Shown: positions 8,658 through 19,782, counted from the stretch's first letter. The stretch is 64,000 nucleotides of DNA from DASZBX01 sp035943635 (GCA_035943635.1 DASZBX010000050.1:1-64000); one strand, 5' to 3'. The notes: generated from the letters alone by a model not told the origin. Program-made: numbers and translations.

Positions 8658-9647
8658 TCAGCCCTCCCTGCGGGCGCGCGGATCGAGGGCCACGTACACG
8701 ATGTCGGCCAGGAAGTTGGCCGCCAGCACCGTGAACGTGATGCACAGCAGGATTCCCTGGAGCAGCGGATAGTCGGTGTTCTGGATGGCGTTGTAGGTCT
8801 CGAACCCGATGCCCGGGTAGGAGAACACGATCTCGGTGACGATCGAGCCGGTCACGATCAGGCTGATCGACAGGCTGAAGTTCGAGATGCTCGGCAGGAT
8901 CGCGTTGCGCGCGGCCACCCCGATCACCTTGCGCCGGGGCAGGCCCTTGGCCGCGGCGACCAGGACGTAGTCCTCGTCCATGGTGGTCACCATCATGTTG
9001 CGCATGCCGAGGATCCAGCCGGCGATCGAGGCCAGCACGATCGTGCTGACCGGCAGCACCGCGTGCTGGACCACGCTGCCGATGAACGGGCCGTTCCAGC
9101 CCTCCACCAGGTTCGACCGGCGCCCGGTGTCGTAGCCCTCGCCCAGCGGGAACCACTTCCAGGTGTAGCCGGCCGTCAGCAGCAGCAGGAAGGCCAGGAT
9201 GAAGTACGGGATGGCCTGGAAGAAGGTGGCCACCGGCAGCAGCGAGTCGATGATGCCCCCGCGCCGCCAGCCGGCCAGGATGCCGATCAGCGTGCCCAGC
9301 AGGAACGCGATCACCGTGGCCGAGCCGACCAGGCCCAGGGTCCAGGGCAGGTCGCTGAACAGGATCGAGGACACCGGCACGGCCTGGCTGGTCGAGGTGC
9401 CCAGGTTCCCGCTGAACAGGTGCCCGAGGTAGGTAAGGTACTGCGGCAGCAGACCCTGGTGGCTGTTCAGGCCGTACTGCGCGGACAGCGCCGCGAGCTC
9501 GGCCGGGGTGATCGATGAGGACCGGATGCTGGAGAGCACCGCCTGGAGCGCGTCGCCGGGCAGCATCCGGGGCAGCAGGAAGTTCAGCGTCACCGCGACG
9601 AACGCGGCGATCAGATAGAAGGTGAGCCGACGGGCCAGCGTGACCAT
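8658..9647 (-). CDS. ABC transporter permease, OppB/DppB type
   Basis: 329 residues, the standard size for this subunit. The N-terminal helix with FLLPRMLPGD, the first periplasmic region and six membrane helices fit OppB/DppB. The EAA loop DYVLVAAAKGLPRRKVIGV is near residues 225-245 and the C-terminus DIVYVALDPRAR is typical. It forms the translocation channel with the OppC-type subunit. It follows the LacI regulator gene by 13 bases in the same direction, so regulator and transporter are likely co-transcribed and the operon may be autoregulated. Confidence 0.92.
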   Translation of the reverse strand: MVTLARRLTFYLIAAFVAVTLNFLLPRMLPGDALQAVLSSIRSSSITPAELAALSAQYGLNSHQGLLPQYLTYLGHLFSGNLGTSTSQAVPVSSILFSDLPWTLGLVGSATVIAFLLGTLIGILAGWRRGGIIDSLLPVATFFQAIPYFILAFLLLLTAGYTWKWFPLGEGYDTGRRSNLVEGWNGPFIGSVVQHAVLPVSTIVLASIAGWILGMRNMMVTTMDEDYVLVAAAKGLPRRKVIGVAARNAILPSISNFSLSISLIVTGSIVTEIVFSYPGIGFETYNAIQNTDYPLLQGILLCITFTVLAANFLADIVYVALDPRARREG

Positions 9648-9660
9648 GGGACGCCCCGCC

Positions 9661-10923
9661 TCACTCGGCCGGGCGCCACAGCGGCGCCCGCAGCTCGGGG
9701 GCCGGCGCCGGGGCGCAGCCGCAACTGGCGCGGTACACCACCTGCACCGGCAGGACGAGCTGGCGGTCGGGCTGCCGCTCGCCGTTGATCATCGAATAGA
9801 GCACGTCGAAAGCCATCGCTCCCAGTTCCCGGATCGGTTGCCTGACCGTGGTCAGTGGCGGCATTACGTGCCTGGCCACGGTGATGTCGTCATAACCGGT
9901 GACGGCGACGTCCCCGGGTACGTCATAGCCCTGCTCCCGCAGCGCGTAGATCACGCCGAGAGCGGTCTGGTCGTTCGCGCAGGTGATCGCGCGCGGCATC
10001 GGTTCGCCGCGGGCCAGCAGCCGGCGGATCACCCGCGCCCCGCCGGCCGCGCTGTACTCCCCGATCCACTGCGGCCCGATCCGGGCCACCGCGCCGGAGC
10101 GCTCCGCGGCGGTGCGCACGGCCTTGGCCCGGGCCATGTTGTCCGGGCTGTCGCGGTGGCCGGACAGGTAGGCCACCTCGCCGTAGCCGTGCTCCCCGAC
10201 CAGGTGCCGGACCAGCTCGGACATCCCGGCGGCGTTGTCGCCGACGATGTTCACGCTGCCCCGGGTCGGGGTCCCGGCCAGGGTGACCACCGGCAGCCGC
10301 TCGGCCAGCCGGACCACCTCGGCCGGGGTCAGCACCCGGTCGTGCAGGATCATCCCGTCGCTCTTGCCGGCCAGCTTCGCGATCCGCGAGCCGGGGGCGT
10401 GGTCGTGCACGTCCACCGAGCTCATCAGCAGGTCGAAGCCGTGGTGCTGCGCGGCCACCTCGACCCCGCGGTTGATCACGTCGGCGAACAGCAGGCTGTC
10501 GTTCTCGTCCTCGAACACCTGCTCGCCGACCGGCGGGAACGGGGCCCGGCGGAAGACCACCGAGACCACCTCCTTGAGCCGGTTGGACAGGGCCCGGGCC
10601 GCGCCGTTGGGCACGAAGCCGAGCTCGGTGGCGGCCGACAGGACCCGGCGCCGGGTCTCCGGGCGCGGGGTGGTGTGCCCGTTGAGCACCCGGGAGACCG
10701 AGGCGGTGGACACCCCGGCCCGGCGGGCCACGTCGTAGATGGTCAGCGGGGCGGCGGCGGACCGGGCGGCGGCCTGCTGGTAGGACGGGCGCGGCCCGGC
10801 GCCATGGCCGGGCCGGGCGGCCGGGCCCGGTGCGGGCGCCTCCCGCCGGTCCGGTCCCCGGCCCGCCGGCCCGCCCTGGTCGCCGGCGGGCTGCTCGCCC
10901 GCGGCGTGTTGCGGTGCCGTCAC
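9661..10923 (-). CDS. LacI-family transcriptional regulator
   Basis: 420 residues from a GTG at 10923 preceded by GAGGAGGG. An earlier in-frame start 13 codons upstream lacks this site. A Pro/Ala-rich N-terminal extension of about 55 residues precedes the HTH, TIYDVARRAGVSTASVSRVL, and the hinge region with LSNRLKE. The periplasmic-binding-protein-like domain contains DGMILHD, AGTPTRGSVNIVGDN, ITCANDQTALGV and VAVTGYDD, positions that bind sugar effectors in this family. Three GAGCGCTC/AAGCGCTT palindromes upstream are its probable operators. It most likely represses the transporter operon in the absence of the transported sugar (inference). Confidence 0.92.
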   Translation of the reverse strand: MTAPQHAAGEQPAGDQGGPAGRGPDRREAPAPGPAARPGHGAGPRPSYQQAAARSAAAPLTIYDVARRAGVSTASVSRVLNGHTTPRPETRRRVLSAATELGFVPNGAARALSNRLKEVVSVVFRRAPFPPVGEQVFEDENDSLLFADVINRGVEVAAQHHGFDLLMSSVDVHDHAPGSRIAKLAGKSDGMILHDRVLTPAEVVRLAERLPVVTLAGTPTRGSVNIVGDNAAGMSELVRHLVGEHGYGEVAYLSGHRDSPDNMARAKAVRTAAERSGAVARIGPQWIGEYSAAGGARVIRRLLARGEPMPRAITCANDQTALGVIYALREQGYDVPGDVAVTGYDDITVARHVMPPLTTVRQPIRELGAMAFDVLYSMINGERQPDRQLVLPVQVVYRASCGCAPAPAPELRAPLWRPAE

Positions 10924-11050
10924 GATCCCTCCTCTCCGCGTCCCGGCCCGGCCCGTGCGCAAGCACCCACGGCCGAGCGGCGTTTGGCCGGTCCGCGCAG
11001 GGCGCGCGGCACCGGTGAAAACATGATCAAAGCGTGCTGAACCAGCTCTG

Positions 11051-11062
11051 GTAAGCGCTTGC
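11051..11062. promoter_or_regulatory. LacI-type operator, site 1
   Basis: GTAAGCGCTTGC, with the perfect core AAGCGCTT. LacI-family sites typically centre on a CG pair like this. GTAAGCG is also repeated in inverted form as CGCTTAC at 11068-11074, giving an additional spaced palindrome. Confidence 0.6.
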
Positions 11063-11105
11063 GAAACCGCTTACGCCGCTGAGTTGACGTGACCGTACTC
11101 CCGAA

Positions 11106-11117
11106 GAGAGCGCTCTC
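11106..11117. promoter_or_regulatory. LacI-type operator, site 2
   Basis: GAGAGCGCTCTC is a perfect 12-bp palindrome. It shares the GAGCGCTC core with site 3, 25 bp away centre to centre, and resembles the GGGAGCGCTCCC boxes of CebR-type sugar regulators in streptomycetes. Confidence 0.7.
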
Positions 11118-11130
11118 ACAAGCCCTCCGT

Positions 11131-11142
11131 GAGAGCGCTCTT
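11131..11142. promoter_or_regulatory. LacI-type operator, site 3
   Basis: GAGAGCGCTCTT, with a perfect AGAGCGCTCT core. It is followed by TTTAACTG. Two such sites close together suggest cooperative binding by the regulator. Confidence 0.7.
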
Positions 11143-11386
11143 TTAACTGTTACGGCTCCGTTACCGACCATCCGGGCGGCGCGCGGCCGGGCCCGGGCGA
11201 ACTCCGGAAACGCCGAAACCGCCGGTCAGCTGGGCTGTCCGGCGGCGGCGGGGCGGGAATGGAACCGGTTCCGGCGACCGCCCGGCCGGGCCCGGCGCCG
11301 GCCCGGCCGGCGACGGTGAAGATCCGTTTCGGGCGGCTCCGGCGGGCGCCGGGGGAGGGGCCGGACGGCGGCCGGGGACTCGGGCG

Positions 11387-11539
11387 TCAGTCCCGTCTCC
11401 ACCTCCGGTAGTCATCCTCCGCCGACACCGGATCGGCGAAGAACGCGTCGCGGTAACCGGCCGCCGAACGCGCCGCGGACATGGCCCGGCGCCGCTCGCG
11501 CGGCCGCCGAGTGCGGGTGAAGGGCAAGGTCACAGTCAT
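11387..11539 (-). CDS. Small basic hypothetical protein (50 aa)
   Basis: ATG at 11539 with a clear AGGAG site six bases upstream, ending in TGA at 11387. The N-terminal half is Arg-rich (RTRRPRERRR from residue 9). The C-terminal half contains GYRDAFFADPVSAEDDY, which looks like a genuine amphipathic segment. I do not recognise the family. It is divergent from the truncated MocR-like gene 75 bp away, which may share its promoter region. The good ribosome binding site is the main support. Confidence 0.55.
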   Translation of the reverse strand: MTVTLPFTRTRRPRERRRAMSAARSAAGYRDAFFADPVSAEDDYRRWRRD

Positions 11540-11614
11540 GGCAGGCTCCTGGGGAAGAGATCTTCGTCGACTCTCACGCTAGGCGCGTGCGGCGCTCGGC
11601 TCGAATCCAATTCC

Positions 11615-12025
11615 GTGCCGAAAACGCAGACCAATCCGGCCTGGGGCGCGCTGCTGGACCTGTTCGCGGCCCACTCCGGCCCGCTGCACGCCAAACTGAC
11701 CGGCGCCCTGCGCGCCGCGGTGCGCGACGGGCGCCTGCCGCGCGGTGCCGCGCTCCCGCCGAGCCGCATGCTGGCCGAGGAGCTGAAAGTTTCACGCAGC
11801 ACCGTGACCCGCGCCTATGGGCAGCTGATCACCGAGGGATATCTGAGTGCGCACCAGGGCGCAGCCACCCGGGTCGCCTGGAGCGCCGACCCGGACGAAA
11901 CCGACGCCGGCCTCGCCTCGGCCGGCTCGGCCGCCGCAGCCCCGCCGCCGCGCCAGGTGCGCTACGACATGTCCGAGTGGTCGGCGTCCTGGCCGAGGCG
12001 ATCCGGCACGTCCAGCGCGCCGTAG
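11615..12025 (+). pseudogene. Truncated MocR/GntR-type regulator
   Basis: 136 residues from GTG at 11615. Residues 10-85 form a GntR winged helix: PLHAKLTGALRAAVRDGRL, LPPSRMLAEELKVSRSTV and AYGQLITEGYL. This is the N-terminal domain of MocR/PdxR proteins, which normally continues into a 350-residue aminotransferase-like domain. Here the sequence stops shortly after the linker (VRYDMSEWSASW...), and the next gene begins within 70 bases. In another frame, GVLAEAIRHVQRAV follows the linker, possibly from the lost domain's end, which suggests an internal deletion plus frameshift. It might still bind DNA as a short protein. Confidence 0.6.
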
Positions 12026-12093
12026 TCCTAGGCACTGGGGACTAGGTCCGCCGCCCGATGCACGCCGGGGGCCGCCGGTGTGAGGATGGCGGC

Positions 12094-12474
12094 ATGAGAC
12101 CAACCGAACTTAACGAGGCCGAACTGGCCTACCTGCGCTCCCAGAAGCTCGGCCGCCTGGCCACGGTCGACCCGGCCGGGCAGCCGCAGAACAACCCGGT
12201 CGGCTTCCGGGTACGCGAGGACGGCACGGTCGACATCGGCGGCTTCGCGATGGGCAAGAGCAAGAAGTGGCGCAACCTGGCCGGCAACCCGCTGGTCGCG
12301 CTGGTGGTGGACGACGTGGTCAGCGTCGACCCGTGGACGGTGCGCGGGGTGGAGATCCGGGGCCGGGCCGAGCAGGTCGTCGGTCCGCACGACCTCGGCG
12401 ACTACCTGAGCCCCGAGCTGATCCGGATCCGGCCGACCTGGGTGTACAGCTGGAACCTGGACGCAGAGGCCTGA
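12094..12474 (+). CDS. PPOX-class F420-dependent protein
   Basis: 126 residues from ATG 12094, with AGGA seven bases before it; an in-frame start 36 bases upstream has no such site. It is a split-barrel flavin/F420-binding fold: LGRLATVDPAGQPQNNPVGF at the N-terminus (about residues 17-36), then KSKKWRNLAGNPLVALVVDD and RGVEIRGRAEQV, ending in RIRPTWVYSWNLD. This arrangement matches the group annotated as PPOX-class F420-dependent enzymes of the OxyR-associated type. It probably binds F420; the substrate is unknown. Confidence 0.85.
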   Translation: MRPTELNEAELAYLRSQKLGRLATVDPAGQPQNNPVGFRVREDGTVDIGGFAMGKSKKWRNLAGNPLVALVVDDVVSVDPWTVRGVEIRGRAEQVVGPHDLGDYLSPELIRIRPTWVYSWNLDAEA

Positions 12475-12560
12475 TCTGACGAGGGCCGGAGAATCCGCTG
12501 CGCACCCTGATACGGTCGCCGACCTCCTTGGCGCGCAACGGATTCCCACCCTGTCAAAAC

Positions 12561-12617
12561 CCGGTTATTCGTCGTCTTCGACTATAGGTTTGAGGGTATT
12601 GTCATTTGCCTCAGGCA
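12561..12617 (-). other. 17-codon overlapping mini-ORF
   Basis: On the minus strand an ATG lies inside the end of the glycoside-hydrolase-like gene (ATGCCTGA; its TGA is the larger gene's stop). It opens a 17-codon frame with an acidic C-terminus (IVEDDE) and TAA stop, in a stretch far poorer in GC than its surroundings. It may be chance, a small peptide, or an alternative tail reached by frameshift. Boundaries approximate to a few bases. Confidence 0.25.
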
Positions 12618-13417
12618 TCGGCCGTTGCCTGATCGGCCTGCGGCGGGATGACGTTCGGCGAGCCGTCCGCGGTGGCGGACGCCGGTGCGGCGATCGGCTC
12701 GGGGAACACTGTCTTCGACGATGAAGATCCAGCGGCGAGCAACGCGCTGTAGAAGGTCGGGCTGACCACGATCGGGGCGCCGAAGCGGGCCGCGAGCGCG
12801 CCGTACGAGGCCGGGTCCACGTGCGCGACCGCGCCGCCGTCGACGAGGAAAATCCCGGCCGTGGGCTTCGTCTCGCCGGGCACGGACGGGTCCGGGGTGA
12901 CGCTGATGAGGTAGGGCATGTCATCCTCCTGAGACGGAGCGGAAGGTGGGGGTGGGGCAGCCGCGTCCACGCCGGGCCAGTAGTCGGCCACGACCGACAC
13001 GTCGTAACCGCCGCGGTCGGCGTACTGCAGTGCGATCGCACCGGCCGGGATGGCCGGGTTGTCGCCGAGCGAGTAGTCGGCGATCCAGTAGTGCGGCTGG
13101 GCCACGCCGCGGGAGCTGAACGCCGACTTCACGCTCGGCCACGTGCTCATCGAGCAGTACACGGTCGGGTCGGCCCCGGCCCGGCGCCGGGCCTGGACCC
13201 AGGTGACCGACTCGGCCGGGGTGGCGTCGCCGTTCTCCACGTCGATCACCTGGCCGCCGTCGTAACTGGCCGAGACGGCGATGGACACGTGCACGGCGTT
13301 CGGGTACCTGGCCACCATCGCCGGGTAGTCGGCCCAGTTCCCGTCCAGGTAAGCCGCGTACAACTGTGCCCCAGCGGGCACTTCGGCGGGGGTGATCCCG
13401 TCGAACATGGTGCGCAT
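12611..13417 (-). CDS. Glycoside-hydrolase-like (GH25/DUF1906-type) protein, phage-like
   Basis: 268 residues from the ATG at 13417, which has AGGAGG six bases upstream. Residues 1-165 resemble the lysozyme-like TIM-barrel domain found in actinophage and actinomycete proteins: MFDGITPAEVPAG, AAYLDGNWADYPAMVARYP, the VIDVENGDATP motif with a likely catalytic acid, DPTVYCSMSTW and YWIADY. The C-terminal 100 residues begin with DDMPYLISVTPDPS and look like an unrelated head or substrate-binding segment. No signal peptide is visible, as in phage-derived lysins. Role uncertain; it may be a domesticated phage gene. Confidence 0.7.
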   Translation of the reverse strand: MRTMFDGITPAEVPAGAQLYAAYLDGNWADYPAMVARYPNAVHVSIAVSASYDGGQVIDVENGDATPAESVTWVQARRRAGADPTVYCSMSTWPSVKSAFSSRGVAQPHYWIADYSLGDNPAIPAGAIALQYADRGGYDVSVVADYWPGVDAAAPPPPSAPSQEDDMPYLISVTPDPSVPGETKPTAGIFLVDGGAVAHVDPASYGALAARFGAPIVVSPTFYSALLAAGSSSSKTVFPEPIAAPASATADGSPNVIPPQADQATADA

Positions 13418-13792
13418 GACATCCTCCTGATGAGTCGGCCGGGTCACGTGGGAACAGCCTCCCACGCGCGCGCGGCGAACCGCGGGGGAGTTGACGGGAA
13501 AGAGTGGTGATTCGCCACGACCGACGTCGCTCCCGCGCCCGGGCGGGGGTGACCGAAATGGCCCGGACGGCCGTATCCCGGCAAAGAGGACGTTTGGCCC
13601 CGGGAGCTACGGGCACACGATCTTGTCGGCGCCCGCCGGCGGCCGCGCACCACGGTGTGAGCAGGCAGGACGCGGGCGGCGCCGGAGAAGTCGAACGGGT
13701 GGCACGCCCACCCGGGCCCGGCCCGGTGCCGAGGCCGGACCCAGACGCCGGCCCCGGCACCCGGAAGGTCACCGAGCGGAGAGGAGCAGAAG
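13418..13792. other. Divergent intergenic region
   Basis: 375 bases between the hydrolase-like gene and the small basic protein gene. It contains a short hairpin (GTGGGA/TCCCAC, 13448-13465) and a TTGACG at about 13491 that could be a -35 box, but no clear -10. Nothing coding is convincing. Confidence 0.35.
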
Positions 13793-14134
13793 ATGCCCCG
13801 AGGATCGAGTCCGAAGCGCGAACGGCAGTACGAGCACATCAAGGAAAGCGTCAAGGCCCGCGGCGCCGGTGAGTCCGAGGCCACCGAGATCGCCGCGCGC
13901 ACCGTGAACAAGGAGCGCGCCCGGGCCGGAGAGGCCAGGACGACGAGCAGAAGCTCCGTCCAGGACATCTCCTCCGGCCGCCGCGGCGGTCTGCGCTCGC
14001 ACAAGGGCGCGGGCGGCCCCACCTACCAGCAGCTGTACAACGAGGCCCGCCAGCGCGGCGTGCCCGGCCGATCCCGGATGACCAAGGCCCAGTTGGCCAA
14101 GGCCCTCGGCGGGCGCGCCGGCCGGGCCTCGTGA
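13793..14134 (+). CDS. Small basic protein, 'plasmid stabilization'-type
   Basis: 113 residues, start ATG preceded by GAGGAGCAG. It opens with SPKRERQYEHIKESVKARG, continues with EATEIAARTVNKERA, a Ser/Gly/Arg linker with SSGRRGGLRSHKG, and a C-terminal helix pair YNEARQRGVPGRSRMTKAQL resembling a Rho-N/SAP-like motif. Relatives in actinobacteria and proteobacteria are annotated as plasmid stabilization proteins (ChaB-like start), but a role in stability is not established. High positive charge suggests nucleic-acid binding (inference). Confidence 0.7.
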   Translation: MPRGSSPKRERQYEHIKESVKARGAGESEATEIAARTVNKERARAGEARTTSRSSVQDISSGRRGGLRSHKGAGGPTYQQLYNEARQRGVPGRSRMTKAQLAKALGGRAGRAS

Positions 14135-14230
14135 TCCGGCGCCGACCTCCCGGCGGTCCGCCGCACTGACGCACGAACGCGGAAACGCCAGAAGCGGTAC
14201 CACGCGGAACCAAGCGGAAGGGAAGAACCG

Positions 14231-14629
14231 ATGACTTTCGACAGCTCCACCCCCGCCCCCGCCGGGGCTCCCGAGCCGATGGACCCGTACCCCCCGAACC
14301 CGACGCCCCCGCTGCCCGAGCCGGACCCGGTGCCCCCGCAGCCGGACCCGAGCCCGTTCCCGCAGCCCGGCCCGGAGCCGGTGCCGCCGCTGCCCGGCCC
14401 GGACCCGTTCCCGCCGTTGCAGCCGGTCACGCAACTGCCCGGCGACTTCCAGCCGGGCCCGGGCGTGAGCGCGCCGTGGGCGGACGGACCTTTCCCGCCC
14501 GCGCCGCTGAACGAGCTGGGCCCCCACGGCCGGCTCCTGGCGCGCGGCCACGGTCCGCAGCACGCGCACACCGCGGGCCGCCATCGCCGCCCGAGCCGGA
14601 TCCGCCGGGCGGTCGGCGCGGGCCGCTGA
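14231..14629 (+). CDS. Proline-rich hypothetical protein
   Basis: 132 residues from ATG 14231 with a GGAAGGGAAG site upstream. Residues 8-95 are mostly Pro with regular Asp/Glu/Gln spacers, and the last 35 residues are His/Arg-rich. There is no signal peptide or membrane helix and I recognise no family. Its repetitive composition means the reading frame could be fortuitous, but the ribosome binding site, ATG and following hairpin favour a real gene. Confidence 0.5.
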   Translation: MTFDSSTPAPAGAPEPMDPYPPNPTPPLPEPDPVPPQPDPSPFPQPGPEPVPPLPGPDPFPPLQPVTQLPGDFQPGPGVSAPWADGPFPPAPLNELGPHGRLLARGHGPQHAHTAGRHRRPSRIRRAVGAGR

Positions 14630-15062
14630 GCCCGTGCCAAGCCCCTGACCAGCGAGGATCGGGTCCCTGTGGCCACCTGGCAGCGCCCCGGAGCCCGGCT
14701 CCGGGGCGCTGCGATCTGCGCGGGGGCGCGAAGAGCGCGAACTGCCCCCGGCGGCCCGTCTCGCCACTATGATGAGGGATCAGATCGAGATCATCCGCGG
14801 GCCCGGGACACTCCGGCCGCGGAGCGCTCCACTCGAAGGACCAGGGCAACGGAGCCCGGGCAGACCCGCCGGCGGCGTGGGCGCAGCCGGCCGCGATCCG
14901 GCCGCCGCCCATCTCACCCGATCATCTGCCTCGGCGGCGACTCGCCGCTGACGCCTGGTGCCGGGCCTGCGGGCCCCGGTGCCGCCAAACTGTGTGAGTG
15001 GCACGTCACGGGTTATCAAGTAGAGCGTTCGTCAGTGCCGTAACGTGCCTCGGAGGGCTGAA
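14630..15062. other. Intergenic region upstream of glgX
   Basis: 433 bases. It begins with the hairpin at 14680-14712. Further on, near 14768-14795, is a patch of lower GC (ATGATGAGGGATCAGATCGAGATC) without recognisable gene structure. The glgX-treY-treZ promoter should lie in the last 200 bases; I cannot place its boxes. Confidence 0.4.
14680..14712. terminator. Hairpin terminator
   Basis: Perfect 15-bp stem GCAGCGCCCCGGAGC with a three-base loop (CCG), about 50 bases after the proline-rich gene's stop. Confidence 0.8.
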
Positions 15063-17178
<2,116 letters not shown>

Positions 17179-17189
<11 letters not shown>

Positions 17190-19782
17190 GCAGCCGACCG
17201 GGGCCACCCGGACCTTCCCGATCGTCCCGACCAGCACCTACCGGCTGCAGATGTCCGCGGACTTCACCTTCGACGACGCCGCGGCCCAGGTCGAGTACCT
17301 GCACCGGCTCGGCGTGAGCCACGCGTACCTGTCCCCGATCCTGCAGGCCGCGCCCGGCTCCGCGCACGGCTACGACGTGATCGACCACGGCCGGATCTCG
17401 GCCGAACTCGGCGGCGAGGCCGGCCTGCGCCGCCTGGTCGACGCCCTGCACGCCCGCGGCATGGGCATGATCGTGGACGTGGTGCCCAACCACATGGGCA
17501 TGCCGGTCCCGGAGACCGGCAACCAGGCCCTGTGGTCGGTGCTGCGCGACGGCCCCGACTCGCCGTACGCGGCCTGGTTCGACATCGACTGGACCGCGCA
17601 GGAGGGCTCCGTGCTGCTGCCGGTGCTCGGCCAGCGGATCGGGCAGTGCGTGCAGGCCGGCGAGCTGCGGGTGGACGAGACCGGGGACAGCCCGGTGCTG
17701 CGGTACTTCGACCACGTGTTCCCGCTGCGTCCCGGCACCGAGCACCTGCCACTGGCCGAGCTGCTCGACGCGCAGCACTACCGGCTCGCGCACTGGCGGG
17801 TCGCGGCGGAAGAGCCTGGGTATCGGCGCTTCTTCGACATCACCACCCTGATCGCGGTCCGGATGGAAGACCCCGCGGTGTTCGAGGCGACCCACCGGCT
17901 GCTGCTCGACCTGGTCGCCGACGGATCCCTGGACGGGCTGCGGATCGACCACCCCGACGGCCTGGCCGACCCGCGCGGCTACCTGCGCCGGCTGGCCGAG
18001 ACGACCGGCGGGTGCTGGACCGTGGTCGAGAAGATCCTGACCTCGCCGGATGTCCTCCCCGCGGACTGGCCGTGCGCCGGAACGACCGGGTACGACGCGC
18101 TGCGGGCCATCACCTCGCTGTTGGTCGACCCGGCCGGTGCGCAGCAACTCGTCGCGCTGTACCACGGTTTGACCGGGCAGAACGCCGAGTTCGGCGAGAT
18201 CGCGTGGCAGGCGAAGCTGGATGTGGTCGACCAGGTGTTGCAGGCCGAACTCGACCGGTTGACCGGGCTGCTCACGAAGATCTGCCATGATTCGCTGGAA
18301 CTGCGCGACCACACCACGGCCGGGCTGCATGAGGCGTTGCGCATACTGCTTGCTCTGTGCCCGGTGTACCGTGCGTATACGGTGCCTGGTGAGCCTGCGC
18401 CGGATCTGTCAGTTGCTCTGCTGACCGCTGCGGCCGAGCAGGCCTGCGCGATCCTGCCCGCGGAGCGGCGCGACACGGTGATGCTGGTGCGCGATCTGGC
18501 GTTGGGGCTGGTCGGGCCGCGTGATCAGGTGCGCGACGAGTTCCAGACCCGGTTCCAGCAGACCTGCGGGCCCGTGTTGGCCAAGGGGATCGAGGACACT
18601 GCCTTCTACCGCTGGCCCGCGCTGCCCACCGCTACGGAAGTCGGCGGCGACCCGGCTGAGCCTGCGTTGAGTACAGCTGGGTTCCATAGGTACTGCTCCG
18701 TTGTGCAGAACAGCCACCCGACCGCGATGACTGCGCTCAGTACACACGATACGAAGCGGTCCGAGGACATGCGGGCACGGCTCGCGGTTCTGGCGGAACT
18801 GCCGCAGGAGTGGGCCGCCGCAGTGGCCGGGTGGCAGGCTGCACCCGGGCTGACCGCGCCCGAACTGGCGCTGCCCGCCGGCCCGGACGGATGGGGCGCG
18901 CAGACCGGTCCCGGTGGTTCGAACGGGCACCAGTCCGACGGGACGCGCCCGGATTCGGCGGTCGAGTATCTGGCATGGGAGACCGTGGTCGGGTGTTGGC
19001 CGATTGATGTCGAACGGCTCACGGAGTATTTGGTGAAGGCGGTCCGGGAGGCGAAACTCGAGACCTCGTGGACTTCGCCGTCCAAGGAGTACGAGGCCGC
19101 CGTGGAACGGTTCGCCGCCGCTGTGCTGGCCGATCCGCAGGTGTTGGCCGGAGTTGAGGCCTTCGTCGATCGCATCGCCCCTTTTGCCGAGGTCAATACT
19201 CTTTCGCAGAAACTCATTCAGCTCACCATGGTCGGTGTTCCCGATGTTTATCAGGGCACCGAGGCTCAGTTCCTTGCCCTTGTCGATCCTGACAATCGGC
19301 GTCCCGCCGATTTCGCTGCGCTTTCCGCGCTGCTTGATCTAGCTGACGACGATGCCGCTTCCGCTTCGCCCGCTTCCGTTGTGGACGCTCCCGCCTCTGC
19401 TCCCGCTGCCGGCTCGTCTGCCGAACTGGCGTTCGCCAAGATGCGGCTGGTCAGTCGGACCCTGAGGCTGCGCCGGGAACACCCGACGTGGTTCAGCGCC
19501 GACGCCACCCAGAGCCCGCTGCTGGCGATGGGCCGCGCGTCCGACCACGTCGTCGCGTACCTGCGCGGCGAGCATGTAGCCGTGGTCGCCACCCGGCTGC
19601 CGGTCGGCCTCGCGCATACCGGCGGGTGGCGTGACACCGCGCTGTCGCTGCCGGACGGCAAGTGGCGCTGCCAACTGACCGGCAACAGCTACGAGTCCGT
19701 CGAACGCGGCGGATCGGTGCTGCTCGCCGAACTGCTGCGCTTCAGCCCGGTCGCCCTGCTCGTACGGGAGGACCAGCCGTGA
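17179..19782 (+). CDS. treY: Maltooligosyl trehalose synthase TreY
   Basis: 867 residues from GTG 17179. This GH13 enzyme turns the reducing-end maltose of maltooligosaccharides into an alpha,alpha-1,1 (trehalose) linkage. Typical features are the N-terminal PTSTYRLQMSADFTFDDAA, HLYLSPIL-like segment VSHAYLSPIL, GYDVIDHGRISAELGG, DVVPNHMG, LDGLRIDHPDGLADP and WTVVEKIL. The C-terminus contains NTLSQKLIQLT and VPDVYQGTE, as in other TreY proteins. Parts of the 3' half (about 18300-18470 and 19190-19400) use many T-ending codons, unlike the first half. The stop overlaps the treZ start. Confidence 0.95.

Larger units (their letters stand above)
10924..11386. other. Regulatory intergenic region of the transporter operon
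   Basis: 463 bases. The proximal part (11050-11142) has lower GC than its surroundings and carries three operator-like palindromes, listed separately; the operon promoter should lie there. The distal part (11160-11386) is extremely GC-rich with no recognisable element. An open frame exists there, but it is low-complexity with no ribosome binding site. Confidence 0.6.

Noticed and set aside
11161..11415. Minus-strand open frame upstream of the LacI gene
   Set aside because: Pro/Ala/Gly-only composition, no ribosome binding site, and it overlaps the better-supported 50-residue gene.
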